Below, piece by piece: positions 20,107 through 31,254 of a stretch of DNA of 64,000 nt. Under the pieces are notes generated by a model that did not search any database, was not told the DNA's origin, and worked only from the letters and a program-made list of their open reading frames with translations. Each line of letters opens with the position of its first letter. Position 1 is the first letter of the stretch. The stretch comes from a bacterium (GTDB taxonomy: Bacteria; Zhuqueibacterota; Zhuqueibacteria; Residuimicrobiales; Residuimicrobiaceae): NCBI GenBank assembly GCA_029554865.1, contig JAKPUX010000252.1, positions 1-64,000 of the forward strand, in the 5' to 3' direction. Position numbers and translations under genes: made by a program.

Positions 20107-21015
20107 ATGGCCCCGCTCGCGAAAAGGATCAAAAACGATCTCATCTACGGACTGGTAGTTGGCCTCATCGCCCTGCTGCGCCTTTTGCCGCGCGGCAGCG
20201 CAGCGGCTCTGATGCGCGGCCTGGCTGGAGCGGGATTCCGCCTGGCGCGCAAGGAGCGGGAAAAGACCATCCGCCATCTCACCTTGGCCTATGGCTCCGA
20301 AAAGAGCCCCGCGCAGATCGAGGCCCTGGCCGGGGCGGTCTGGAGCCATTTTGGCGTGATGGCTGTCGACGCCATCCGGCTGCCGCGCATCCTCGCCGCC
20401 GGCATCAACACCCTCGTCGAGGCGCAGGGGGTGGAGAGGCTGCGCTCGGCTTTAGGACGGGGCCGGGGCGTTATCGTCCTGACCGGCCACTTTGGCAACT
20501 GGGAACTTTTCGGGGCCTGGGTGGCGCAGAACGGCTTCCCGGTCAAGGTGGTGGGCACCTCCGCCTATGATCCGCGCCTGGACCGGATCATCGTCGGCCT
20601 GCGCAATGCGGCCGGCTATACCAACATCGCCCGCGGCAAGGGGACGCGCGAGATCATCCGCACCCTGCGCGACAACGAGGTGCTGGGCATGCTCATCGAC
20701 CAGGATACCCGCGTGGACGGTGTTTTTGTCAACTTTTTCGGCCGTGCGGCGCATACCGCCGTCGGCCCGGTGATCCTGGCACAAAAAATGGGCTGCGCCT
20801 TGCTGCCGGCCTTTATCCACCTCAAGGAGGACGGCCGCTACCTGATCGAATTCGACGAGGAGATCACTCTTACTACCACAGGCGATGCGGCCCAGGACCA
20901 GGTGGTGAACACCCAGAAAATTTCTGATGCCTATGAGCGCGCCATCCGCCGCCATCCCGAACAGTGGGTCTGGATGCATGAACGCTGGAAAAAGCAGCCC
21001 GGTGAGGGCGCCTGA
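20107..21015 (+). CDS. LpxL/HtrB-type lysophospholipid (lipid A) acyltransferase
   Basis: 302 residues. One N-terminal membrane segment (about residues 15-35) is followed by the acyltransferase catalytic pattern His128-x4-Glu133 in TGHFGNWE. The family adds a secondary acyl chain to Kdo2-lipid A at the inner membrane. ATG 20107 overlaps the kdsD stop by one base. Its place between Kdo synthesis and LPS transport genes supports the role; which position or chain it acylates cannot be read. Confidence 0.88.
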   Translation: MAPLAKRIKNDLIYGLVVGLIALLRLLPRGSAAALMRGLAGAGFRLARKEREKTIRHLTLAYGSEKSPAQIEALAGAVWSHFGVMAVDAIRLPRILAAGINTLVEAQGVERLRSALGRGRGVIVLTGHFGNWELFGAWVAQNGFPVKVVGTSAYDPRLDRIIVGLRNAAGYTNIARGKGTREIIRTLRDNEVLGMLIDQDTRVDGVFVNFFGRAAHTAVGPVILAQKMGCALLPAFIHLKEDGRYLIEFDEEITLTTTGDAAQDQVVNTQKISDAYERAIRRHPEQWVWMHERWKKQPGEGA

Positions 21016-21016
21016 G

Positions 21017-21685
21017 ATGATCCTGCGCACGCCACGTCTCTTCTGCTGCCGGCGCCGGCCGGGCCTGGCTTTGCTTGTGGCCCTCGCGCTGCTCGCTGCC
21101 GCTCCCGCCTGCCAGAAGCACAAGCCCGATGCTCCGGTTGAGGAGCAGCAGGAGGAGCAGCCGGACCAGGAGGGATGGAACTCGACCGTCCACGCCACCA
21201 AGAATGGCCGCCCCGAAGCGATCGTGACCTATGGCCACATGAAGCGCTTCAACAACCGTAAAAAGGTCTATTTTGATGAAGGGGTGAAGGTCGATTTCTA
21301 CGATCCCGAAGGGCGCATGCGTTCCCGCCTCGAGGCCGAGAACGGCGAGATGAACGAATCCACCAACGACATTATGGCCCGCGGCAGCGTGGTCGTGGTC
21401 TCGGATACGGGCATCACGGTTTTTTCCGAGAGCCTGGGCTACCGCCAGGCCACCGGCAAAATCTACTCGGATGTCGATGTGGTGCTGATCAGCGACAAGG
21501 GCGACACCCTGTATGGCAGGGGCTTCGAGTCGGACACCCGCATGCGCAACTGGCGAATCAGGGCGCTTTCCGGGGCGAGCCACGCGCGCATCGATCTCTC
21601 GGGCGAGCGTTTCAAACGGCGGCCTTCCTTCAAGCCCGATTCGAGCGCCGTACGGCCGGGCGATTCGACGGGAGTGAGGCGATGA
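21017..21685 (+). CDS. lptC: LPS export protein LptC
   Basis: 222 residues. A hydrophobic N-terminus (about 15-30) ends in AAPAC, a possible but imperfect lipobox with Cys32. The rest shows OstA-like alternation (KKVYFDEGVKVDFYDPEG, GSVVVVSDTGITVFSE). LptC hands LPS from the LptBFG transporter to LptA. ATG 21017 starts one base after the previous stop. Called mainly on fold pattern and order lptC-lptA-lptB, as in other Gram-negatives. Confidence 0.78.
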   Translation: MILRTPRLFCCRRRPGLALLVALALLAAAPACQKHKPDAPVEEQQEEQPDQEGWNSTVHATKNGRPEAIVTYGHMKRFNNRKKVYFDEGVKVDFYDPEGRMRSRLEAENGEMNESTNDIMARGSVVVVSDTGITVFSESLGYRQATGKIYSDVDVVLISDKGDTLYGRGFESDTRMRNWRIRALSGASHARIDLSGERFKRRPSFKPDSSAVRPGDSTGVRR

Positions 21686-22836
21686 AGCAGGCGGTGCGGC
21701 TGTTTTGCGCGGCTTGCTGCCTGCTGCCCGCCCTGCGGCTGCAGGGCCAGAGCAACACCCTCCAGCTCGTCCACGCCGATTCGGCGCGCGGTTTTATCGA
21801 GAACGGCCGCGTGGTGCGCGAGCTGATGGGCTCCGTGGAGTTCATGCAGGACTCGAGCCGCATGTTCTGCGACCGCGCCCTGCAGTATCCCGAAGAAAAG
21901 CTGGCCCTGTTCAGCGGCAGGGTCAGGATCATCACACCGCCGCGCGAGCTGCAGGCCGAGCAGATCTACCATTATGAGGTGCGCCGCGAGCAGATCGCCA
22001 GCGGCCGGGCGCGCCTGATCACCCCCCGGCAGCTGCTCACCGCAGATGCCCTCCACTACTTCGAAAAGGAGGAGCGGGCTCTGGCCGAGGGGCATGCCGT
22101 GATCTCGGATTCGTCGGAACGGGCCTACCTCTCGGGCGCACGCATCGAGTACCTCCGCCTCAAGGGCTATGCCCGCGTCGACGGCGATCCCCTCTTCGTC
22201 CGCCATGATTCGAGCGGGACGGACAGCATGACCGTGCGCAGCCGGCTCATGGAGATGTTCGAGGACGGAGAGCGCATCCTGGCGCGCGAAGAGGTGACCA
22301 TCACGCAGGGGGAGGTCTCGGCCCGCTGCGGCGAGATGACCTTTATGCGCAACGGGGAAAAAGTGCTGCTCACGCTCCAGCCGGAGGCCAGACGCGCTGC
22401 TGATTTTCTGCGCGGATCCGAGATCGATCTCTATCTCGACCAGCGGGTCCTGACGGGCATCGGCATTCGCGGCAGCGCGGCGGTGGTGACCCGGGTCGAC
22501 ACCCTGGCCAGCCCCAAGCCCAGGTATGACCTGATCAGCGGCGAAGAGATCTATGTCGGGATCAAAAAGAACAGCATCGACTCCGTCCACGTCCAGGGGC
22601 GGGCGACGAGCTATTATCATCTTTTCGACGATAGAAACTATCAGGGTTTCAACAAGGTGCTGGGCGACGAGCTCATGATGAGCTTTGAGGAGGAAAAGGT
22701 TGAATGGGTCGGGGTCAAGAGCGCTCCGGCCGCCTCCAATGGCATCTTTTATCCCGCAGGGCAGGAGCGGCCACTCCTCAAGGAGTTGGAGCCCCTGCTT
22801 CAGCCCTTCGGACTGCAGCCGGAATCGCCGGAATAA
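21682..22836 (+). CDS. lptA: LptA/OstA-like LPS transport protein
   Basis: 384 residues, about twice the length of E. coli LptA. Signal peptide to about residue 22 (LQGQ), then repeated beta-jellyroll elements (RGFIENGRVVRELMGSVEF, CDRALQYPEEKLALFSGRV, LTADALHYFEKEERALAEG). The length suggests two OstA modules in tandem. By family it forms the periplasmic LPS bridge. It overlaps lptC by four bp and sits 14 bp before lptB. LptD, the outer-membrane end, is not in the window. Confidence 0.8.
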   Translation: MKQAVRLFCAACCLLPALRLQGQSNTLQLVHADSARGFIENGRVVRELMGSVEFMQDSSRMFCDRALQYPEEKLALFSGRVRIITPPRELQAEQIYHYEVRREQIASGRARLITPRQLLTADALHYFEKEERALAEGHAVISDSSERAYLSGARIEYLRLKGYARVDGDPLFVRHDSSGTDSMTVRSRLMEMFEDGERILAREEVTITQGEVSARCGEMTFMRNGEKVLLTLQPEARRAADFLRGSEIDLYLDQRVLTGIGIRGSAAVVTRVDTLASPKPRYDLISGEEIYVGIKKNSIDSVHVQGRATSYYHLFDDRNYQGFNKVLGDELMMSFEEEKVEWVGVKSAPAASNGIFYPAGQERPLLKELEPLLQPFGLQPESPE

Positions 22837-22850
22837 ACAGAGAGCACGCC

Positions 22851-23588
22851 ATGGCAGATGTACCGATATTGCGCTGCACCGGCCTGAACAAGATCTACGG
22901 CAAGCGGCGGGTGGTGGATCAGGTCAGCATCGAGATCCGCAAAGGCGAGACCGTCGGACTGCTCGGCCCCAACGGGGCGGGCAAGACCACCACCTTCTAT
23001 ATGATCGTCGGCATGATCCGCCCCAACTCGGGCCGCATCTACATCGACGATCAGGATATCACCGCCCTGCCCATGTACCGCCGCGCGCGCATGGGCATCG
23101 GCTATCTGCCGCAGGAGGCCTCGGTCTTCCGCCGCCTGACCGTCGAGGAGAACATCCTCGCCATCCTCGAGACCCTGCCTCTCAACCGCAGTCAGCGTCA
23201 TGAGCGCTGCGCGCAGCTGCTCGACGACCTCGGCATCACCCGGGTGGCCAAAAGCAAGGCCTTCACGCTCTCGGGCGGAGAGCGGCGGCGGGTGGAGATC
23301 TGCCGGGCGCTGGTCACCAATCCGGGCTTTATGCTCCTGGACGAGCCATTCGCCGGAGTCGACCCCCTGGCCGTCGAGGATATCCAGCACATCGTCGCTG
23401 ATCTCAAGAAGCGCGGCATCGGGGTGCTGATCACGGACCACAATGTACACGAGACCCTTTCGATCACCGATCGCGCCTATCTGCTCTACGAGGGCAAGGT
23501 GCTGAAATCGGGCAGTGCTGAATTCCTGGCCAATGACGAAGAGGCGCGTAAACTTTACTTCGGGGAAAAATTCAAACTGGACAGGTAA
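22851..23588 (+). CDS. lptB: LPS export ABC transporter ATP-binding protein LptB
   Basis: 245 residues. Walker A GPNGAGKTT (residues 39-47), Q-loop at YLPQEASVF, signature LSGGERRR near 141, Walker B LLDEPFAGVDP near 164, and switch His in LITDHNV. It powers extraction of LPS from the inner membrane with LptF and LptG, whose genes are not here. ATG 22851 gives the family N-terminus; the longer frame from 22704 overlaps lptA. Confidence 0.93.
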   Translation: MADVPILRCTGLNKIYGKRRVVDQVSIEIRKGETVGLLGPNGAGKTTTFYMIVGMIRPNSGRIYIDDQDITALPMYRRARMGIGYLPQEASVFRRLTVEENILAILETLPLNRSQRHERCAQLLDDLGITRVAKSKAFTLSGGERRRVEICRALVTNPGFMLLDEPFAGVDPLAVEDIQHIVADLKKRGIGVLITDHNVHETLSITDRAYLLYEGKVLKSGSAEFLANDEEARKLYFGEKFKLDR

Positions 23589-23597
23589 CGGGTTGTG

Positions 23598-23618
23598 CCG
23601 GCCGCCGCTGGCGGCCGG
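23598..23618 (+). other. Perfect 9-bp GC hairpin between lptB and rpoN
   Basis: CCGGCCGCC, a GCT loop and GGCGGCCGG. No T run follows, so it is not a standard terminator. It may protect the lptB end of the message or slow polymerase before rpoN. Confidence 0.5.
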
Positions 23619-23690
23619 GGAGAAAAGTTACAGCTAACCGCATCATCAGTTTTAACATCATCGCAACGCCAGGTCTTGGAGCTTTAAACC

Positions 23691-25121
23691 ATGGTACAAA
23701 TTTCCCAAAAATTGGTCATGCAGCTCAAGCAGTCGCCGCAGCAGGTGCTGCTCTCCTCGCTGCTGCAGCTGCCGGTGCTCAGTCTTGAACAGCGCATACG
23801 CCTCGAGCTGGAGACCAACCCCCTGCTCGAACTTGAGACCGAGGAGGAACTCGCCCAGGAACTGGATGAGAATGCCGAGCAGACCCTCGAACAGGAGGAG
23901 CCCGACGAGGAGGTCGATCCTGCCGAGAAGAAGGATACCGCCGAGAAGGAGGAGATCGACTGGGAGGAGATCCTCAACGACGAGGAGAGCTATGAGGTCC
24001 GCGTTCCCCGTGAAAAAAATGTCGATACCTATGAGCGGCCCGAGGTCTACCAGGAGAGCCTGACCGACCACCTCATCACCCAGCTCAACCTTTCGCCCCT
24101 CACCGCCGAGGAGCAGGTCATCGGGGAGTATATCATCTGGAACATCAACCCCGTCGGCTATCTGGGCACCCCCGTCGAGGCCATGGCCGAGAACCTCCAG
24201 CTCGATGCCGCCACGGTCGAGCGCATCCTCGGGGTCATCCAGCGCTTCGATCCGGTCGGCATCGGCGCCCGCGACCTGCGCGAGTGTCTGCTCGTTCAGC
24301 TTCTCGAGGAGCAGCCGCACAACGAGATCGCCATCGAAATCATCCGCGACCATTTTGAGGATTTCAAGAACAAGCGCTTCGAAAAGCTCGCCAAGGATCT
24401 CGGCCTCGATCTTGAGACCATCAAGGAGATTTTCAGCCACATCACCCGGCTCAATCCCAAACCCGGCGAGGGCTACGCCTCGCTGGTGGACAACTATATC
24501 GTCCCGGACCTCGAGGTGCGCGAGGAGGATGGCGAATTCAAGGTCTATATGCACGACTGGAATGTGCCCCAGCTGCGCATCAACAATGAATACCGCAAGA
24601 TGATGCTCGACCGCAAGCACACCAGCAAGGAGACCCGGGACTATATCAAGAACCGCCTCGAATCAGCGCGCTGGCTGATCAACTCCATCCACCAGCGCCG
24701 CGCCACCATCCTGCGCGTCATGGAAACGATCATCGAAAAGCAGCACGACTTTTTCCTCCACGGCCCGGAAAAGCTCAAACCCCTCATCCTCAAGGACATC
24801 GCCGACGAGATCGGCATGGACATCTCCACGGTCAGCCGCGTCACCAACGGCAAGTACGTCCAGACCGAATGGGGCCTCTTTGAACTCAAGTACTTTTTCA
24901 GTGAAAAGATTCACAGCGATGAGGGGGAGGATGTCTCCAACAAGATCATCAAGAACCTGATCAAGGAGATCATCACCGCCGAGCCCCCGAAAAAGCCCTA
25001 CAACGATCAAAAGATCGCCGAGATGCTCAAGAAAAAGGGCTACAATGTCGCCCGCCGCACTGTCGCCAAATACCGCGAACAGATGGGGCTGCCGGTTTCA
25101 CGGCTGAGGCGCAAGATCTGA
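23691..25121 (+). CDS. rpoN: RNA polymerase sigma-54 factor
   Basis: 476 residues. Region I is Gln/Leu-rich (QLKQSPQQVLLSSLLQLPVL), region II very acidic (about 50-110), then the core-binding domain and DNA-binding domain with ISTVSRVTNGKYVQ, ending in the RpoN box ARRTVAKYRE near residue 454. It directs transcription from -24/-12 promoters and needs an AAA+ activator; no activator gene lies in the window. The lptA-lptB-rpoN order is common in Gram-negatives. A matching sigma-54 promoter is seen at 62097-62112. Confidence 0.95.
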   Translation: MVQISQKLVMQLKQSPQQVLLSSLLQLPVLSLEQRIRLELETNPLLELETEEELAQELDENAEQTLEQEEPDEEVDPAEKKDTAEKEEIDWEEILNDEESYEVRVPREKNVDTYERPEVYQESLTDHLITQLNLSPLTAEEQVIGEYIIWNINPVGYLGTPVEAMAENLQLDAATVERILGVIQRFDPVGIGARDLRECLLVQLLEEQPHNEIAIEIIRDHFEDFKNKRFEKLAKDLGLDLETIKEIFSHITRLNPKPGEGYASLVDNYIVPDLEVREEDGEFKVYMHDWNVPQLRINNEYRKMMLDRKHTSKETRDYIKNRLESARWLINSIHQRRATILRVMETIIEKQHDFFLHGPEKLKPLILKDIADEIGMDISTVSRVTNGKYVQTEWGLFELKYFFSEKIHSDEGEDVSNKIIKNLIKEIITAEPPKKPYNDQKIAEMLKKKGYNVARRTVAKYREQMGLPVSRLRRKI

Positions 25122-25169
25122 TTCCTCCCCCGGCCCCTCCTGCGAGCGGAGGCGGTCCGCGGGACCAAC

Positions 25170-25730
25170 ATGAAGGCAGTGCAGATGTCCTATCTCAAAC
25201 CAGTCCACGCCACCACCATCATCGGCCTGCGCCACAAGGGCGTGGCCGTCCTCGCCGGCGACGGCCAGGTCACCTACGGCGACATGGTGCTCAAGACCGG
25301 CGCGCGCAAGGTGCGCAAGCTCTATCACGACCAGGTGCTGGCCGGTTTTGCCGGCGGGGCTGCCGATGCCTTTACCCTTTTCGAGCGCTTTGAGGCCAAG
25401 CTCGACGAATTCAACGGCAACCTGCCGCGTTCGGCGGTGGAGCTGGCCAAGGATTGGCGCATGGACCGCTATCTGCGCCGCCTCGACGCCCAGCTGGTCG
25501 TCCTCAACAAGGAAAAGATCTTTCTGCTCTCCGGCACCGGCGATCTCATCGAGCCCGATGACACCGTCATCGCCATCGGCTCGGGCGGCCCCTTTGCGTT
25601 GGCCGCCGCGAGGGCGCTGCTGGCCCATACCCGGCTTTCGGCCCTCCAGATCGCCAGGGAGGCGATGGAGATCGCCGCGGGCATCTGCATCTTCACCAAC
25701 GACAAACTGACCATCGAGACCCTGGAATAG
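25170..25730 (+). CDS. hslV: ATP-dependent protease subunit HslV
   Basis: 186 residues. The catalytic N-terminal threonine is in HATTIIGL, so a propeptide of about 14 residues is removed (9 if ATG 25185 is used). [13 protein letters not shown] and the C-terminal [11 protein letters not shown] are conserved. It forms the proteolytic double ring that HslU feeds. It is followed two bases later by hslU. Confidence 0.95.
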   Translation: MKAVQMSYLKPVHATTIIGLRHKGVAVLAGDGQVTYGDMVLKTGARKVRKLYHDQVLAGFAGGAADAFTLFERFEAKLDEFNGNLPRSAVELAKDWRMDRYLRRLDAQLVVLNKEKIFLLSGTGDLIEPDDTVIAIGSGGPFALAAARALLAHTRLSALQIAREAMEIAAGICIFTNDKLTIETLE

Positions 25731-25732
25731 CC

Positions 25733-27103
25733 ATGGAAATGACCCCGCAGCAAATCGTCCATGAACTGGACAAGTACATCATCGGCCAGGATGAGGCCAA
25801 ACGGGCCGTCGCCATCGCCCTGCGCAACCGCTGGCGCCGGCAGGCGGTCCCGGACGATCTGCGTGAAGAGATCATGCCCAACAACATCATCCTGATCGGG
25901 CCCACCGGGGTCGGCAAGACCGAACTGGCGCGCCGCCTCGCGCGTCTCGACAGCGCCCCCTTCATCAAGGTCGAGGCCAGCAAGTTCACCGAGGTGGGCT
26001 ATGTCGGCCGCGATGTCGAATCGATCGTCCGCGACCTCGTCGACCTGGCCGTCAATATGGTGCGCAGCGAGCGCCTGGACCAGGTGCAGGAGAGCGCCCG
26101 CGAACAGGCCATCGAGCACATCCTCGACATTCTGCTGCCCGGCTCCAGGCGTGAGAACGGCGAGGGGGGCGAAACGGCCACGGAAAAAAGGGGCACCGCC
26201 GGGGGGGCCGAAGAGGCGCGCACCCGGCGCTCGCGTAAAAAAATGCGCCGCCTCCTCCTCGAGGGTGCGCTCGACGACCGCCTCATCGAAATGGAGGTCT
26301 CCAGCGAAATCACCCCGATGATGCAGGTCATCTCCCCGGTGGGAATCGAGGAGATGGGGCTCAGCCTGCAGGATCTCTTCGGACCCTTTATCCCGAAAAA
26401 GAGCAAAAAGCGCAAGATGAGCGTGGCCGAGGCGGTGATGCTGCAGGTGCAGGAGGAGACCCAGAAGCTGATCGACATGGACGATGTCGTCCGCGAAGCG
26501 ATCTACCGGGTCGAGGAGACCGGCATCGTCTTTCTCGACGAGATCGACAAGATCGCCGGCGAGGGCGACGGCATGGGGCCGGATGTCTCGCGCAGCGGGG
26601 TGCAGCGCGATCTTCTGCCGGTCATCGAGGGGACCAATGTCATCACCAAGTACGGCATGGTCCGGACCGACCACATCCTTTTTATCGCCTCCGGGGCCTT
26701 TCACGTCGCCAAGCCGGCGGACCTCATCCCCGAGCTGCAGGGCCGTTTTCCGATCCGCGTCGAGCTGCACAGCCTCAACGCCCGCGATTTCGAGCGCATC
26801 CTGGTCGAACCCCGCAACGCCCTGACCCGGCAGTACATCGCCCTGCTCGGCACCGAGGGGGTGGAGCTGACCTTCACGCGCGGGGCGATCAGCGAGATCG
26901 CCCGCATCGCCTCCGAAGCCAACGAACGGGCGGAGAATATCGGCGCACGCCGTCTTCATACCATTCTGACCATCCTGCTCGAGGACTATCTCTTTCAACT
27001 GCCCGATCTCGAGCTCAAGGCCATCCGTATCGACAAAAGGACGGTGCAGGAGCGGCTCAGGGAGGTGATCGCCGATGAGGATTTAAGCCGCTATGTTTTA
27101 TAA
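25733..27103 (+). CDS. hslU: ATP-dependent protease ATPase subunit HslU
   Basis: 456 residues. Walker [10 protein letters not shown] (residues 56-64), Walker [12 protein letters not shown] near 265, a charged I-domain insertion (about 108-250), sensor region and C-terminal EDLSRYVL, the tail that docks into HslV. It unfolds substrates for HslV. ATG 25739 is an equal alternative start. Translationally coupled with hslV. Confidence 0.96.
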   Translation: MEMTPQQIVHELDKYIIGQDEAKRAVAIALRNRWRRQAVPDDLREEIMPNNIILIGPTGVGKTELARRLARLDSAPFIKVEASKFTEVGYVGRDVESIVRDLVDLAVNMVRSERLDQVQESAREQAIEHILDILLPGSRRENGEGGETATEKRGTAGGAEEARTRRSRKKMRRLLLEGALDDRLIEMEVSSEITPMMQVISPVGIEEMGLSLQDLFGPFIPKKSKKRKMSVAEAVMLQVQEETQKLIDMDDVVREAIYRVEETGIVFLDEIDKIAGEGDGMGPDVSRSGVQRDLLPVIEGTNVITKYGMVRTDHILFIASGAFHVAKPADLIPELQGRFPIRVELHSLNARDFERILVEPRNALTRQYIALLGTEGVELTFTRGAISEIARIASEANERAENIGARRLHTILTILLEDYLFQLPDLELKAIRIDKRTVQERLREVIADEDLSRYVL

Positions 27104-27118
27104 ATAAAGGAGGTTCCC

Positions 27119-28030
<912 letters not shown>

Positions 28031-28045
28031 AGGCAGGAGAGCGCG

Positions 28046-29017
28046 TTGAAATACACCATCGTTCGTTTCACCCCCGATGACGCCGGCGGCTGGGATGAGT
28101 TCGTCTGGTCGGCCAACAACGGCACCCTGTTTCAGACCCGGCGTTTCCTCTCCTATCACCCCGAGGGGCGGTTTGTCGACCATTCCCTCTCCTTTTTCAG
28201 CGGGGGGCGGCGCATCGCCGTGCTTCCCGCGGTCGATTTCCACGACGGTGAGCGCCGCATCCTGCTTTCGCACCGCGGGGCCTCCTACGGCGGCTTTATG
28301 GTGCGGGACACCCTCGGCATCCGCGAGAGCTTTGACCTGGTCGAGGAGACCATCGCCCACGCCCGGGCGGAGGGATTCGACGCCATCGATCTCACCCCGC
28401 CGCCGCAGATCTATTTCCGCCGGCCGAGCAACTATATCGATTTCGCCCTCGTCCAGAACGGCTTTGTCTACCGCAAGCGCGAGATCTCCAGCGTCATCCC
28501 CCTCGATTATCCCCGCGAGGCGATCCTCTCCACCTTCAGCGAGAGTTCGCGCCGCGCCGTGCGCCGCGCCCGCAAGCAGGGAGTGTTCGTGCGCGAGTCG
28601 GATGATTATGCCGGCTTTTACGAGATCCTCAAGCGCAACCTGCGGCTGCGCCACAACGTCCATCCCACCCACACTCTGGAGGAGCTGCTGCAGGTGCGCG
28701 ATCTTTTTCCGGAGCGGATCAGGCTCTTCGCCGCTTATCACGGGGAGACCATGGTGGCCGGTGTGGTGATGTTCATTTGCAATCCCCGTGTGGTGCTGGC
28801 CTTTTATATCAGCCACAATGAGGAGTACCAGCAGTACCGCGGGGTCAACGCCCTTTTTCACGACATCATCGACTGGGGGTTGTCGGAAGGCTACGGCTTC
28901 CTCGACTTTGGTATTTTCACGGTCAATGAAGATCCCAACTGGGGCCTGGCCCATTTCAAGGAGAGTTTCGGCGCCCAGGGGGTGTTTCGGGACAGTCTCC
29001 GGCTGATCCTCAAGTGA
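28046..29017 (+). CDS. FemAB-like GNAT acyltransferase
   Basis: 323 residues from a TTG start preceded by AGGAGAG. Two GNAT-like halves are visible: the central FSESSRRAVRRARKQGV and the C-terminal FYISHNEEYQQYRGVNALFHD, which match the FemAB/BioF2-like acetyltransferase pattern. Known members attach amino acids to peptidoglycan or acylate cell-surface sugars. The next genes are glycosyltransferases, so modification of an envelope glycan is likely; the donor is unknown. Confidence 0.78.
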   Translation: MKYTIVRFTPDDAGGWDEFVWSANNGTLFQTRRFLSYHPEGRFVDHSLSFFSGGRRIAVLPAVDFHDGERRILLSHRGASYGGFMVRDTLGIRESFDLVEETIAHARAEGFDAIDLTPPPQIYFRRPSNYIDFALVQNGFVYRKREISSVIPLDYPREAILSTFSESSRRAVRRARKQGVFVRESDDYAGFYEILKRNLRLRHNVHPTHTLEELLQVRDLFPERIRLFAAYHGETMVAGVVMFICNPRVVLAFYISHNEEYQQYRGVNALFHDIIDWGLSEGYGFLDFGIFTVNEDPNWGLAHFKESFGAQGVFRDSLRLILK

Positions 29018-29089
29018 GCGGTCCGGTCCTTCGAGCTATCCGCAGGCGCCCGTGAGCGCCGAGCGGCCACCCAAACTGCGCTGCGTTTA

Positions 29090-30169
29090 TTGGCCAAGCT
29101 GAAAATCCTTCATATTGCGCCCACCAACACCTCGGGGGTGCCGGGTGAACTGGTGCGCGCCGAGCGGGCCCTCGGTCACGAGAGCCGGCTGGTCACCCTT
29201 TTCCGCGACCGGCGCGGCTATTTTGAGGACATCTGCCTCAATCTGGCCTTCATCGACTTTGCCGGCACGCGCTGGATCAAGCGGCGGGTCTCCGCGCCGG
29301 AACGCCTCCGGGTCGACAACCGTCTGCGCATCCCCGGCGAGATCCCGCCGGTGTGGCGGCCTCACAGCGGCGCCGAAAGCCTGCTGGTGCGGCTGCGCGA
29401 CCGCATGTGGGCGCCGGCGATCCGCGCCGCTATCGCCCGCCACGGCCTCGACCGCTTCGACGTCTATCAGCTCGATGGCGGACTCGACTTTACCCGGGAG
29501 CCCCGCTTCATCCCCGAGATGCATCAGCGCGGCCGCAGGATCATCTGCTGCTACACCGGCAGCGACCTGCGCACACGCGGGGTCATCCCCGCCATCGACG
29601 CCCTGAGCGACCTCAATGTATCGGTGGAGTTCGATCACCAGGCCCTTCATCCGCAGCTTCATCATGTTTTTTTTCCCTTTGACTGCAGCCGCTTGCGGAT
29701 GCGGCCGGAACCTCCGGTCAGCCGACCCGTGCGCATCGGCCACGCCCCCACCAGCCGGGCGGCCAAGGGGAGTGATCAGATTCTGCCGGTGCTGCGCCGC
29801 CTCTCCGAGGAGGAGGGGATCGAGGTGGCCCTGATCGAGGGCATGCGCTATGAAGCCGCCCTCGCCCTCAAGGGGAGCTGTGATATCTTTGTCGACCAGA
29901 TCGGGGAACTGGGCTATGGCATCAACAGCCTCGAAGCCCTGGCTATGACCATCCCGGCGGCGAGCTGCCTCGCCCCCGGCTTTGCCGCGGCCTATCCGGA
30001 CCACCCCTTTGTCGAGGTCCAGGCCGCCACCCTGTATGAGGCGCTGCTGCGGCTGATCGGGGACGGGGAGCTGCGCCGGCGCCTGGGGCGGGAGGGAAGG
30101 GCGTGGGTGGCGGCGCATCATGACAGCCGCGCCGTGGTGAGGCGCATCCATACTTTGGCGGGCCTATGA
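29090..30169 (+). CDS. Putative glycosyltransferase (GT4-like fold)
   Basis: 359 residues. It begins AKLKILHIAPTNTSG, typical of a GT-B N-terminal Rossmann strand, and has a late EALAMTIPAASC segment where GT4 enzymes carry the donor-binding glutamates. The usual E-x7-E is not clear, so activity is uncertain. The TTG at 29090 has no good ribosome site; the true start is uncertain by a few codons. It overlaps the next GT4 gene by four bp. Confidence 0.7.
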   Translation: MAKLKILHIAPTNTSGVPGELVRAERALGHESRLVTLFRDRRGYFEDICLNLAFIDFAGTRWIKRRVSAPERLRVDNRLRIPGEIPPVWRPHSGAESLLVRLRDRMWAPAIRAAIARHGLDRFDVYQLDGGLDFTREPRFIPEMHQRGRRIICCYTGSDLRTRGVIPAIDALSDLNVSVEFDHQALHPQLHHVFFPFDCSRLRMRPEPPVSRPVRIGHAPTSRAAKGSDQILPVLRRLSEEEGIEVALIEGMRYEAALALKGSCDIFVDQIGELGYGINSLEALAMTIPAASCLAPGFAAAYPDHPFVEVQAATLYEALLRLIGDGELRRRLGREGRAWVAAHHDSRAVVRRIHTLAGL

Positions 30170-31254
30170 AGATTCTTTTTGCCAATACCATCCAGATGTT
30201 CGGCGGGGGCGAGGTCTGGATGCTGCGCGCGCTGCAGGCCCTTCAGCAGCGCGGCCACGAGGTGGCCCTGCTCTGCCGGCCCGGCACCGAGGTGGGGGAA
30301 AGGGCCAGGGCCCTCGGCATTACCGTCCACGCCATGCCGGTGCGGGGGGATTTCGGTCCGCTCACCATCGCCCGGGCGGCGCGCCTGCTGCGCCGCCACG
30401 GTTACCAGATCGTGTTGACCAACATGGACAAGGAGCTGCGCTTCATGGGGATCGCCGCCCGGCTGGCTGGAGGCTGCCGGGTGGTGGCCCGGCGGGGCAT
30501 CGACTATCCCCTCAAGAACCGCCTGCGCTACCGCTTCAGCTACAACCTGCTCGCCAGTGCTGTCATCGCCAACTCGGCGGCGACCAGGGCCTCTCTGCTG
30601 CGCAATGCCCCCTGGCTCAGGCCCGAGCGGGTGCACGTCATCTACAACGGCATCGACCCGCGTCCCTATGCTGCACCCGGGGAGGGGAACTTTCGCCGCA
30701 GCCTCGGCGTAGAAGAGGGCGTTGCTTTGGTCGGCTTTGTCGGCCAGCTCGATGAGCGCAAGGGGGTGGAGTGGCTTCTCCCCGCCTTTGCTGCCCTGCA
30801 CCGGGTCTTTCCGGCTAGTCGCCTCGTCATGGTCGGCGAGGGGCCGATGCGGGAATCGATCGGCGCCTGGTGCCGGGAGCACGGTCTGGCCGATGCGATC
30901 ATCCTGGCCGGCTTTTCCAGCCGCATCGAGGAGGTGATGCGCGACATCGACCTGCTGGTGCTGCCCTCGCTCTGGGAGGGCTTCGGCATCGTCCTGATCG
31001 AGGCCATGGCCGCCGGCAAGCCCTGCGTCACGACACAGGTGAGCTCGATGCCCGAGATCGTCATCGACGGCGAGACCGGCCGGGTGGTGCCGGTGCGCGA
31101 TAGCGAGGCCCTTGGCGCCGCCCTCATCGAGGTGCTCAGCGATCCCGCACGCGCGGCGGCCTGGGGGGCGGCCGGACGGCGCCGGGTGGAGCAGCATTTC
31201 ACGCTGGAGAGAATGATCGACCAGCTCGAATCCCTTTTTAAATCCCTTGCCTAG
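30166..31254 (+). CDS. Glycosyltransferase family 4
   Basis: 362 residues. GT-B fold with N-terminal MKILFANTIQMFGGGEVWM, a strand-start VHVIYNGIDPRPY at the domain junction, VGFVGQLDERKGVEWLLPAF, and the retaining-GT E-x7-E motif in PSLWEGFGIVLIEAM. It transfers a nucleotide-activated sugar, probably to a core or capsule precursor given the flanking GT9 genes. Donor and acceptor are unknown. Confidence 0.88.
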   Translation: MKILFANTIQMFGGGEVWMLRALQALQQRGHEVALLCRPGTEVGERARALGITVHAMPVRGDFGPLTIARAARLLRRHGYQIVLTNMDKELRFMGIAARLAGGCRVVARRGIDYPLKNRLRYRFSYNLLASAVIANSAATRASLLRNAPWLRPERVHVIYNGIDPRPYAAPGEGNFRRSLGVEEGVALVGFVGQLDERKGVEWLLPAFAALHRVFPASRLVMVGEGPMRESIGAWCREHGLADAIILAGFSSRIEEVMRDIDLLVLPSLWEGFGIVLIEAMAAGKPCVTTQVSSMPEIVIDGETGRVVPVRDSEALGAALIEVLSDPARAAAWGAAGRRRVEQHFTLERMIDQLESLFKSLA